From: Ophiocordyceps camponoti-saundersi (nom. inval.)
Taxonomy: Eukaryota; Ascomycota; Sordariomycetes; Hypocreales; Ophiocordycipitaceae
Length of the DNA: 64,000 nt
Assembly: GCA_003339415.1 (NCBI GenBank)
Contig: PDHQ01000100.1
Location: forward strand, 43,631 to 107,630
Reading direction: 5' to 3'
Each line of letters starts with the position of its first letter. Position 1 is the stretch's first letter. Of the stretch, positions 21,606 through 31,402 are shown in pieces. The notes below the pieces were generated by a model, which worked only from the letters and a program-made list of their open reading frames with translations, was not told the origin of the DNA and made no database searches. Position numbers and translations under genes: made by a program.

Positions 21606-23661
21606 GATTCTCCGATTATGCTGAAGAAAGGGATATTCTTTATTGGTGAATTTCTTTGGCTTGAGGGTGATACCTGAAGGGGGTTTCCAGCTGAGACGTC
21701 CGAATTATAGGCGGGAAGAGAGAGAGAGAGAGAGAGAGAGAGCAGAGGATGCAAGTTTTGACGGTCCAACGGCAAAGCCTTTTTTTTTTCGCCCATGTCT
21801 GCATCCGGCTTCTTGGTCTTCTTTAAGACGAGCTCGCCCTAGATGGTATGACAAGCGTGACGACGTTGGGCAGTTAAAACGTCTAGCCCATGCCATCCGT
21901 GCGCCGGCCCGCAAGCCACATTACGACGATAAGGATGGCCATCTTTGAAGGTTTGCCTTGTGCAGATCGTACGTCTCTTTTGTGCCCTTTATGCTTTGTT
22001 TGAATGAAGATGATTTCTCTTTTGCCTGTCATGTCCCCGTCGTCTGTCCATCTATCGAGACTTGAGATTCCCATCTTCGCCCTGTCGTTAGTTAGCAAGG
22101 GACCTAGTGTCTCTCGCTTCTCCGCATTGGGCAAGGTAAGTGAGTAGTTGGGTCGGTTTTCCCAAGGTCAAGACATGCTTTGTAGAGCCTATTTCGTCGA
22201 TCGGCCTAAGCCACGTTCACCATGGCTGGAATGGGAAGTTAGCCATGGGTATATACATGCATGTAACAGTAAGGGACTATGACGGCAAAGTCCCGATCGT
22301 GCTACATGTATTTCCTCTGAGCTTGTATGTTTGTAGTGATAGTGTCCAACCTGCTTCACCAACCCCGAACCAGCGCCGGTCTGGAAGAAGCCACGAGACT
22401 AAGTCACGTAGAGACAGTTCCAGACTCTCCACGTGGAGCAGCTCTCTCTACTAGCACAGTTCAAAAGGTGACATTCATTATCGAGGCAAGGGTCCTCGGA
22501 TTAGAAAAACCCCTCAAAATCAACGGTTGCTTTGCATAGGTAGGTACGGCACATTGCAAGGGCACCGATTTTTGGAATGCGATTTTAGATGACATACTGA
22601 CAAAGCCTGTTTTCTTGGGATCGATCAGGGAACCGATTGGGTAATGGGAAGTGATTGTCTCAGGGTTTATGGTTTGAGTTTGAGTGTATATTCATGTCTG
22701 TACTAGATTGCTGTTGTGGATGTGTTGCGTCATGAGGCTTCGACTTAGGACTGACTGTAAGGTTGCTTGACAGGAAGAGCTCTGTTTCTCTATCTAGTCT
22801 TTTAAACATGCTACTTCAGAAGTGCATCTTCTTTCAGCATTCTCTTGACTCCGAGAAAGAGGCACAATGTCTCTCATGTTCACGATAGTAAGACGTTCCC
22901 ATCCTTTCGCCTCCGGCCGTCTGCATGTAGGGTTTCAAATTGTCTCTCCCGTCGACTTCAACGTGATCGTACTTCCGAGGTGACACCCGCGCAAGGAGCG
23001 TGACGTAGTACCACGCAAGCCTACTTACGTGCCTACCACATAACTACCCAGGTAGGAAGGTAGTCGGCCGCGTTGAGGTGTTGTATATGGGGATGTATGC
23101 CTGTATGCAAACGCCTCTCAGACAAGGGTCGTGAAAAAGGGGGACACCCGGTTCAACAGAGGTAGAACAACCTCCGACAGGGGTCAATTCGACAGCTTCT
23201 CGCCGACACACATCTCTTCCTGACATACATACCTACCTTCAATGAGAAAGGAAGGGTCTGAGCTGCTTGTTGGTGGTCAGTGTCCTCGAGCCTGGCCATT
23301 GCCATCGTACTATCGTCCTATCATATCGTCCTATCAAAGCGTCCTATCGATACTCTCTGCAGGACTTCACGGTTCCTTCCTCTTCGGTTGGCTACCTGAT
23401 TTTCAAGGCAGGAACCAACGCGACCCCATAGAAATCTCTTCAACTTCTTCTCTGGTCTTCGTCTCTCTTCTTTACCCTGTCCTTTGATTTCATCACCTTC
23501 ACACCTCGGCCTCTCTACCTCGGTCTCTCTTCACTCCTTTTCATCTCTCCTTTTCCCTCTTTTATCACTCTTAGGTAAATACCGAAAGAAAGCTCGTCTC
23601 TCGTTCGAGCTAGACACTCATTTGGCCCCTAAGAAAATCAACCTGCAACAGCTTCCTCGCC
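21606..23661. other. Intergenic region upstream of the NACHT_N and Hce2-like genes
   Basis: About 2 kb between divergent genes, with a (GA)n tract at about 21720-21742 and three 13-bp-phased CGTCCTATC words at 23314-23348. The ORFs here show no domain and no convincing splice structure. Confidence 0.55.
23314..23352. repeat. Three 13-bp-phased CGTCCTATC words
   Basis: CGTCCTATC occurs at 23314, 23327 and 23340, exactly 13 bp apart (units ending ATAT, AAAG and GATA). It lies about 310-350 bp before the start of the secreted Hce2-like gene. It may be a small tandem repeat or a cluster of binding sites. Confidence 0.65.
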
Positions 23662-24222
23662 ATGGCCCCAACTGCCAGGTTTCCGCTCTTTGCTATGGCA
23701 CTCGCCGCTCTCCTCATCTCGTCTTTCGCCAATGCCGCCACCTTCCCTCGCCTCGCCCCCTTTAAAAACATCACCGGCGTGTCGTGGAGCTCCTTGCAAG
23801 CCGGCCTCAGCACGTGCGACCCGGCTACCTTTGCCTATGATCTCAGCCTCGATGCCGCCGACTGGCGTGAGTGCGCCGCACTGCACAGCGAGTGGACGAC
23901 GGAGAAGGGTTTCTTTCGAGTCTCCAAGCCCGACCGCGGCATCTACGTGCCCATCCTTAGCGAGACGGGTTGCTCTCTTGCCGTCGAGCCCCATAATCCG
24001 CTCTTCGGCCCTTACATCATCGGCAACCAGGACGTTGAGAATATCTTGTTTCATAGCCTGCGTGACTTTTCGCGCGGTACACTGCTGGCTGTGAACGGCA
24101 ACGTCAGCTGTGATGCTACTGGAACCGGTGTACGCGTCCCCTTGGCCTGGAAGATTTCAAAGCCCGCCGGCCCGCCCGTCTCGCGAGAGGCAACCCGGAC
24201 TACGGTTCCTATTCGGGCCTAA
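23662..24222 (+). CDS. Secreted Hce2/Ecp2-like protein (putative effector)
   Basis: The 186-aa single-exon protein has a clear N-terminal signal peptide (about residues 1-25, hydrophobic FAMALAALLISSF then ANA). The mature part carries four cysteines (52, 71, 104, 150), enough for two disulphides, and the Hce2 signature: a central TGCSLAVE, the IIGNQDVENILFHSL helix and a C-terminal NGNVSC then VPLAWKI. Hce2 is the domain of the Cladosporium Ecp2 effector, which is linked to necrosis in plants, and is common in many ascomycetes, including as a putative antagonism or host-interaction factor. The role here is inferred only. The tail beyond residue 168 is disordered. It sits alone between divergent and convergent neighbours. 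Confidence 0.75.
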   Translation: MAPTARFPLFAMALAALLISSFANAATFPRLAPFKNITGVSWSSLQAGLSTCDPATFAYDLSLDAADWRECAALHSEWTTEKGFFRVSKPDRGIYVPILSETGCSLAVEPHNPLFGPYIIGNQDVENILFHSLRDFSRGTLLAVNGNVSCDATGTGVRVPLAWKISKPAGPPVSREATRTTVPIRA

Positions 24223-24563
24223 AGGACGGCATCTCGCTTGCGAGCCGAGACAGAGACGGGGAGAGCAAACCTGGGGCACCCTGTTTACTGCGCAACCATC
24301 ACTGTCCGGATCTTTGTTCACTCATGAAATGTCCTATCCACTATCAACATGTCTAAACACTTCCGTATAGTGCGCTGTCAGCGGCGCTGAAGGGTATCTG
24401 GTATCTAGTTGCGCAATAAAGAATAAAGAGCCAAGAATGATCCCACCGCCCTCGCCAGTAGTACACATGTCCTCCGCACTTGAGATCCTCCAGGAAACTC
24501 CCGAGTCAGCCAGCTGCCACGATGAGTTCCTTGCCGATTCCAAATTCTCCTCGTCGGGATCAA
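24223..24563. other. Convergent intergenic spacer
   Basis: 341 bp between convergent gene ends. I see no gene or repeat in it. Confidence 0.5.
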
Positions 24564-25715
24564 TCAAAAGACGTCGGGCATGGGATCGTCTAGCCCGATG
24601 GTGCTGTTGCTCCCTGGTTGAGAACGGAGCTGGTTCCGTAGCAGCCGGTAGCGCGTCCCGGGGCTACTGCATCTTCTCTTCGAAGGGCGCTGCGTCCGTG
24701 TCAGCGAGCCGAATTGGTGCTTGTATTCGTCGAGTTCGCGCTTGAAGTCCTCGGCAAGCTGGATAGACTCCAAGAGGGTGTTCATCTCGCGCGACTTTCG
24801 TCGCATGCGATGTTGGAAGTTGGCCTGGAGCCGGGAGACGGTCTTGGACTGGACAGAAATCGACTCACGCAAGTCCTTGTTCGAGTCCTGCTGTTCTTTC
24901 AGCCGGCTCTCGAGCTCGGCCTTTTGCCTCTTGGCCGAGTTGTCCCTTGCGGTGAGGACGGCTTTGTGGGCAGCGGCCATGCTTTTGGTCCGCTTCTCGG
25001 CCTTGACGCGGTCCGTTTGCCGCTTTTCCTCGAGCTGTTCAAGTCGGAATTCGAGTCCGACGATGTGACTGCCGGACTCCTTCTCTCCCTTCTCCAGCTC
25101 GGTGATTCGGGCCTTGGCCTTGACCAAGTCGGCATCGAGCTTCACAAGGAGGGCTGCGGCCTGTGAATTCTGGCCCTCGAGCTCGGCGATTCGGGCCTCC
25201 TTCTTCCCCATCTCGGCTCTGGTGCGCGAGTTCTCGTAATCGGCCTCTTCTCTGGCCTTGTACTCTGCGAAAAAGCGCTCGAAGTACTTGTCCCTGTTGG
25301 TGGCAAGCTCGCTCCTGACGGTCCTGTACAGATGGCGGACTTGTTCGCACTGAGAGGCGCGCTCGTTGCACAGTGCAGGGGCCTTGACCGTTTCCATGAC
25401 GGGAGACTTGGTCTTGTCGTGCTTGACGCGCTTCTGCTGGCGCGATGGCGGTTCCAATGACCGGAGGATCGACTTTAGCAGCTTGATTGTGCAGGACTTG
25501 AGAAGCGTCCGCTGTCTCCAGATGCAGAAGAGGGCTACGACGACGATGGAGGAGATGGTGAGGCCGAGGGTCTGAAAGGCCTGGTAGAGAAAGGTGGCTG
25601 TGCCGAGGATGATGAAGGTCGAGGAGAAGACGAAGATGTTGCCGAAAAAGGCGAAGATGACCCAGATGGACTGGAGGACTTGCCAGATGGACTCGATGAA
25701 CTTGGTGACGGCCAT
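24564..25715 (-). CDS. Membrane-anchored coiled-coil protein, unknown function
   Basis: The 383-aa single-exon protein has two hydrophobic segments near the N-terminus (about residues 15-45, IWVIFAFFGNIFVFSSTFII, and 47-67, around TISSIVVVALFCI), then a basic linker and a long coiled coil (about residues 115-330) rich in Glu, Lys, Arg and Leu, for example ARIAELEGQNSQAAALLVKL and LEFRLEQLEEKRQTDR. The C-terminus is basic and disordered (RPSKRRCSSPG) and ends in an acidic tail. I recognise no family. The layout suggests an organelle- or ER-anchored tether with a cytosolic rod, but the composition could also mimic many coiled-coil proteins. A decaying minisatellite lies in its upstream region. 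Confidence 0.65.
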   Translation of the reverse strand: MAVTKFIESIWQVLQSIWVIFAFFGNIFVFSSTFIILGTATFLYQAFQTLGLTISSIVVVALFCIWRQRTLLKSCTIKLLKSILRSLEPPSRQQKRVKHDKTKSPVMETVKAPALCNERASQCEQVRHLYRTVRSELATNRDKYFERFFAEYKAREEADYENSRTRAEMGKKEARIAELEGQNSQAAALLVKLDADLVKAKARITELEKGEKESGSHIVGLEFRLEQLEEKRQTDRVKAEKRTKSMAAAHKAVLTARDNSAKRQKAELESRLKEQQDSNKDLRESISVQSKTVSRLQANFQHRMRRKSREMNTLLESIQLAEDFKRELDEYKHQFGSLTRTQRPSKRRCSSPGTRYRLLRNQLRSQPGSNSTIGLDDPMPDVF

Positions 25716-25888
25716 TTTTCTCCGTGGTACTGGTCCTGGCGGGTGTGACTGGGAGTTGGGTTGGGGGGTGGATTGTTGATGGTGATGTCGAGTGTAACGG
25801 AGACGCGGGGAGAATATTGGTGATGGAGGTGATGATGGTGATGATGGTTGAAAGTGAGAGGGAGAGAGGTAATGGCAGTGATGGTTGA

Positions 25889-25942
<54 letters not shown>

Positions 25943-28900
25943 CAATGGTAGTGATGGTCGAAGGTCAGAGAGAGAGAGGCAATGGTAGTGATGGTCGAAG
26001 ATCAGAGAGAGAGAGGCAATGGTAGTGATGGTTGAAAGTGAGAGAGAGAGAGGCAATGGCGATGATGGTTGAAAGTGAGAGAGAGAGCCAATGGCGATGA
26101 TGGTTGAAAGTGGGAGAAAGAGGTAATGGTGAAGATGGTTGAAAGTGAGAGGTGTGAAGTCGATGGTTGAAAGTGAGAGATGTGAAGTTGATGGTTGAAA
26201 GAAGGAGGAGCTATTTGTAGTGCGGGGGAAAGGAGGGAAACTCTCGGTGGATTGTGGGAAAAGCTATGGATCAAGGGTTTGGAAATGAAGTTGATCGTTG
26301 TCGTGAATCACAGACGTGCCTGACCAATGACCATGGCTGTCCCCGGGCCCGGTCTGATGGACGATGACGAGGAAACAGGCAGATTATTGTTTTATTCTAT
26401 TTATTTCCTTTACTATTGTTTCCTTCTACGGCGCCTGCACCGTAGAGTTGGGAATTGTCAAGGGGCCGTCAAGGTTGATGGGTAATTTTAAAATCGTAGA
26501 CGTTGATGTGATTCACGATGTCGAAACGGAGGAGCTTTGACCTTTGTTGGTTTTGTTTTTCCCCCTCTTTTGCCATGCCCACGTCATTGTGCGCGCTTAT
26601 GTAGAATCAAAGTTACACTCTGGATTTGTATGGAAGGGCTCTACGTCTTTCGAATCGATTAGTCTTAGTAAGAGGTGAAGTTGAGGATTGAAATTGAGGT
26701 TATCGTGATGGGAGCACGTGAGCAGGTAGATGAAGAGGCCGGGTAAAGTTCGTCAAGAGGTGCGTAACTAACTACCTATGTAATCATAACAGGGCCTTGC
26801 TTCACCCTGTCACAATGCAGGGACGTAAACTGGAAGAGACTTGGGGGCGAGTGCCTATATACATATGTCCAAGGGGAAACCCGGGGGGGGCGGCGCAGGC
26901 GGCCGAAGGATTCGCGGGGAGAAAGAGGGGAGAGGAGGATGAGGAAAATAGAAGCATCAGCCCCTTTCTTGCCTCCTTCTAGGTAGCTGGTAGGATCTAG
27001 AGGTGAGTACGAAGAAGCAGGTCTTTGAAAATGTCTATTGTGCTATCGTAGGAGAGGACTGGTGTTTCGCCGTAGTAGACGTCGTCGTCGTCATGGATTT
27101 GACGTTGGGAGCGGTGGGAGGATGTATAGCTCGCACTGTGCTACGAGGCCAGCCAGCCACCCATGGGCCATCTATCATTATCAATATACCACCCGTAGAT
27201 ACAAGCACACCCACCTACTAGGTAGCATGCATACCTACCTATAAATTCGGAAACACGTGCGTGCGTGCTTGTGCTGGCACCTGACAGATGACGCTGGTCG
27301 GTCGACAAAGGGCTTATTAATGAATGATTAAAAGCGGAAGACGAGCGTGCCGAGGATACATAATAGTCTGAGCGATGACTGACCGACTGCTGATAGGCGA
27401 TCAGTCAGTCAATCAAAGACGATGCAGTGAGACCATGTGAGTCACAGCCCTACAGTTGGTAGACAGATACATGAACTCGGTGAAGGCACGAATATGACTA
27501 CCTACTTAAAAAAACATATACGGAACCATGCCTACCTATCCGTACGCTATCCGGACGGTACACGCACATGAGAGTAATACATACATACCTACATATATAG
27601 ACACGGCTTCTCTCTATCCTGTGAGCTTTTATCGTCTCGCAGCAGCGGCAGTAGGAATCAGCTATTTTTGAGATTCAGCAAGTCAGGCCTTGTTAAACAC
27701 GAAAACAAAAAAAGACGCGGCCTCGACTCTTTTTACCTTGCATCCGGGGACGCACATGCAAAAAGCATCGTCCTTCCAGCCACAAATAGGCGACGTCGAT
27801 ATAAATAAATGAGTGGTGAATGTAATTCCGACATGCCTTGGCACCTTGTATTGATGGATGTGTGTGTACCTACATATGCACAGCGTCAGCTGGGCTGAGA
27901 TGCCTCCTCCCCCGCCTCTTCCCCCCCCTCTCGCTTCCTCTAAACTAAGTAATTGGCCCGGCCCCGGATCGATGTTGCCTCGCGGGGAAGTGGAAACTTG
28001 CAGGTCGGAGGATTAGCCAAGCTTCGTTGCGAGGCACTGTGTAGTAGTATTTGTGGATGGGTGTAGGTTGTGTGTATGTACGGATGCGCCTAGGATTTAC
28101 AGGCTTTACCAGCTGGACATATCTAGGTAGGTAAATATGCATACCCATATATGTATACCTACTTATGTGTGTGACTGCCTTGGTAGTGGTAGATAGCGAG
28201 ATGTGTTGAGATATATCTGTATGTATAATTGTTATCATACTGACCGTCTCTCTCTCTCTCTCTCTTACGGATACACATCCGTATATCCGTACCGACCATA
28301 TACAGCTCATACCTCGGCAGCTACAGACGTGTTCCGTATGTACGGCTTACATAGCTACGGTCATACCTACACACCTATGTACGTATGTACGTCTATTGTT
28401 TTTCCTTTGTTCTATCCTTTAGCCGCCCACGCTAGTAACTGCACATCCCGACCAAGAAATCAAAAGCCACCCAACTGTGGAGAGAGCCGGAGCCGGGGCG
28501 GCCGTTATAACGCTCGATAACCCCGTCAAGGTCCGCTCATCGATATTTACCATCTGCTAGGCAGGTTGGTAAGTGGTAGGGCACTGTAAGTCGGTGGGTA
28601 AGCATTACTGTGCAGAAACACCTTTTTCCGTTCAACGCAAATACCTGCCAATGCCATGTATCCGTATATGCTATGCATGCATGCATATGTATGTGTGTAT
28701 GTACGGATTATGTAGATGTGAACCGCTGCACCGTGCAAAATGATCCTCTGTATCCGTATGTACCACGTCGTGGACCATTCCCGAGTCCCTGGCGAGTCTC
28801 CTCCTCACGGCCATCCTGATGCGGTCCAATGCATTGGCTCCGAGACAGACATCCGGCAGGGCAAAATCCGCGGCCCCCCCCTTCGTCGACCACGTTCATG

Positions 28901-29653
28901 CAGGCCTGGACGACGTCTATATTTGCGTCCTCGGAGGAACCCATGACACTTGGGTAACCGACAGCTAGGCAACCGAATTTCCAACATTACGTCGGTGATT
29001 CCGCACAGATATAGCCATGTAGCTACATGGACTTGTGTATGTTTGTATGAGGATGCTCAAAAGGCCTTTCATAGAGGCAGAGCACAGTATGCAAGTACGG
29101 ACACAGCTGTTATATCCGTTCCATCATCATCATCATCCCCGACAGCTACCTATCATACCCCCGGCAAGGTACTTAGACCTACCTAACCAAGACACTCCCG
29201 AGCCACCCCCAAAGGGAAGAAAAAGGAATATCGACTCCCTCCTCCTCCCGCATCGCCCCGTGATGTTCTCGGCCCGTTGCTCTCTTTCTGCATGCCCTGA
29301 AACGTCTGGTCCATATAGAGCCACTCTCGTGCTACTCCCTCGTGCTCCCCATCTTTCCGCCGTCGGCCACTGAGCTTCCAGCACGAGAGCCTCCCGCCAG
29401 AGGACCGTTTATCTGCGTCATCTGCCTGTTTGTCATCCCCGACCTTGTCCGAGGGCCCGCATGCATACATACTACATACATACAAACATGGACTACGTCC
29501 ACTAACCCAGGCGTCTAGACAATTACATTTACACCATTGTCCTCTCCCCTTCCAATATTCACATTTCGAACCGTCGTCCGAATCCCATCGTCTTGCAAAG
29601 CTCCCGTATCGAGCTGCCTCACATCGTCTTTCACTGCAAGTCGTCATCGATTC
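25716..29653. other. Large gene-poor interval with minisatellite and simple repeats
   Basis: About 3.9 kb with no ORF I can support. After the 25843-26200 minisatellite it contains scattered TACCTACC/TACATACA blocks and many TATCCGTA/TACGGATA words (27538-29110). Candidate ORFs translate to repeat-like, Tyr/Thr/His-rich peptides. It may carry long untranslated regions, a noncoding RNA or a multi-exon gene I failed to resolve. Confidence 0.55.
25843..26200. repeat. Degenerate ~37-bp minisatellite with an internal (GA)n expansion
   Basis: Ten copies of a GATGGTYGAAR core begin at 25843, 25880, 25953, 25990, 26027, 26064, 26099, 26134, 26162 and 26190. Spacings are 37, 73, 37, 37, 37, 35, 35, 28 and 28 bp. 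The 73-bp gap is one unit enlarged by about 36 bp of GA dinucleotides (tract about 25890-25941). Each unit carries its own short GAGAGA, so the microsatellite grew within the minisatellite. It lies 130-490 bp upstream of the coiled-coil gene's ATG. Confidence 0.88.
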
Positions 29654-30634
29654 ATGACACTGATGCATCATCCCGGCCGGCACACGCCAGCCGCCTCCAT
29701 GGCCACCTCCGCCTCGCCTCTGCCCATCCGTCAGCCGTCCTCTTCGTCCTCGTCCTCACCCTCGCCCTCCTTCTTCCAGCTGCCCAACAAAAAACGGCGG
29801 CAGAACCGACCGATCGAGCACGATCCCGAGCACGACGCAAGTGAACAGACGGCTGTTCTTCAAGAGGAGGCGTCTTTGAGAACCCAGGCCCTCATCTATC
29901 TCGACGACTTTCTGCACAACTCCAAATGGACGCATCAGCTGGAGCAGATCGCCATCGTGCAGGAGGCCGTGCCCACCATGCCCGAGCTCAACTCGTGGGG
30001 AGACTTGGATGAAAAGGAAGGCACTCGCGTCTGCCGCCGCCTCTTCAAAGCCGTCGTCGTCTGGGACGAGCTGGGACACGACCTGTGGAGGACGCTTAGG
30101 GCTGCCTCGGAGCAGCGGAAGCTGGTCCAGCAGCAATTCCTCAAGGCGACGAGCGGCGACATGTTTCATCCGGCCGCCTTCACATCGCGCCGGCGCCCCT
30201 CACGCCGCTCCTCCGAGGATTCTTACGATTCGGCCTTTTCTCAGCTGTCGCTCGAGTCGGCTCGCGAACCAGCTTCGCCTCCTGTCGACGGCAAGCGACG
30301 CGTACGATTGTCCAAGAACCTGTCCATCTCATCGTCATCTTCTTCGTCGCCGAGGTTGTCATCCGACTTGGAACCGGTTGCTCTCGAGCGCCAAGCTTCA
30401 TCGGACTCGAATCATCAAGCCGATCAGAGTCACGCGCTTGAAGCTCCGTCGTCACCGCCTTGCAAGATGCACTGGCCAGCAGCTGTGAAGAGGACACTGG
30501 GCGTCTTTGGTGATAGCCGTGCCAATCTGACGGCGACTTCTTCTTCGACGAGGCAACGCAGCCATTCTAATCAATCTCACCATCCCCGTCAAGGGGCTAC
30601 GAGACCGGCAGTCATCGCCGGGAATTTCTTCTGA
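29654..30634 (+). CDS. Hypothetical protein with a folded core and long disordered tail
   Basis: The open frame continues upstream to 29537 only through a non-ATG codon; the first ATG is at 29654 (326 aa), with 29663 and 29699 as alternatives. Residues about 60-160 form a helical core (LRTQALIYLDDFLHNSKWTH, QLEQIAIVQEAVPTMPEL, VCRRLFKAVVVWDELGHDLW) that looks conserved and folded. The flanks are Ser-rich (SSSSSSSPSPS) and basic, with a KKRRQNR nuclear-localisation-like motif, and the C-terminal half is Ser/Pro/Arg-rich and disordered. I do not recognise the family. The strong codon bias and a core dense in hydrophobics support a real gene. No intron is needed. Confidence 0.6.
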   Translation: MTLMHHPGRHTPAASMATSASPLPIRQPSSSSSSSPSPSFFQLPNKKRRQNRPIEHDPEHDASEQTAVLQEEASLRTQALIYLDDFLHNSKWTHQLEQIAIVQEAVPTMPELNSWGDLDEKEGTRVCRRLFKAVVVWDELGHDLWRTLRAASEQRKLVQQQFLKATSGDMFHPAAFTSRRRPSRRSSEDSYDSAFSQLSLESAREPASPPVDGKRRVRLSKNLSISSSSSSSPRLSSDLEPVALERQASSDSNHQADQSHALEAPSSPPCKMHWPAAVKRTLGVFGDSRANLTATSSSTRQRSHSNQSHHPRQGATRPAVIAGNFF

Positions 30635-31402
30635 GGATTTTGCGGAAGCTCCCGCGCATTCCACTCTTGTTAGCATGTTGCGTGCGTGTACTTATATAAT
30701 GTGTGCCTTTGTGGCGTCTTGTCTTGTATACCCTTGGCCAGTCGAGCAGCAGTTCCGCTCCTGTTGAAGCAGCTAAAATACATCCATAGGTACAAACCAC
30801 GATGATGAAAATACCCAGGTAGAAGAAGCTGTATATCCCTCTCTTCTCCAGTTTGCCAGCTGTTTGCTTCCGACAGTGACGCGTCTGCTGCTGAGTGGCG
30901 GTAGCTATTGACCCTATTGTGTTTCAGTGGAGCTTACCTAGCTGTAGCTCTCTATCTCTCTCTCCATAGCACACACAATAGTTCTGCGAATAGCGGTGGT
31001 CACTGCAGCGGTCCTTGCATCACGTAAGCCATTTCAGGTTCCACCCCCAAACGCGAAAAAGCCAAGACGCAGCAGCTGCATCGCCGTTTCTTCCTCCCAA
31101 GCTTTTCTCAACGCAGCCTCATCCGACTCATCATCACCCACCCTCATCACCCCCTCCTACCTTCACTAAACCCTGCCTGAGCCTGGCAAGCTCTCATCCA
31201 GATCAAACCATCTATCTTCTCCTTCACGCTCTCGTCCTCCCGCTCATATCCTCCCCTCTCTCTCCGTCTCTCTCGAGCACTCGCGAAATCCGTCATCTTC
31301 GCTTTGTTCCCCCCCTTTCAACGACTATTGACGCGTACTCATCCGCCACGCGTCGAGGCATGACAAGGCTACATTCATCCTGAATCTAGTCTGGTCGTTG
31401 TC
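30635..31402. other. Intergenic region / probable 5' UTR of the Mlp1-like gene
   Basis: 768 bp. The last 400 bp are strongly pyrimidine-rich (CCCCCTCC, CTCTCTCC), as often seen in promoters and leaders of active fungal genes. I see no gene. Confidence 0.5.
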
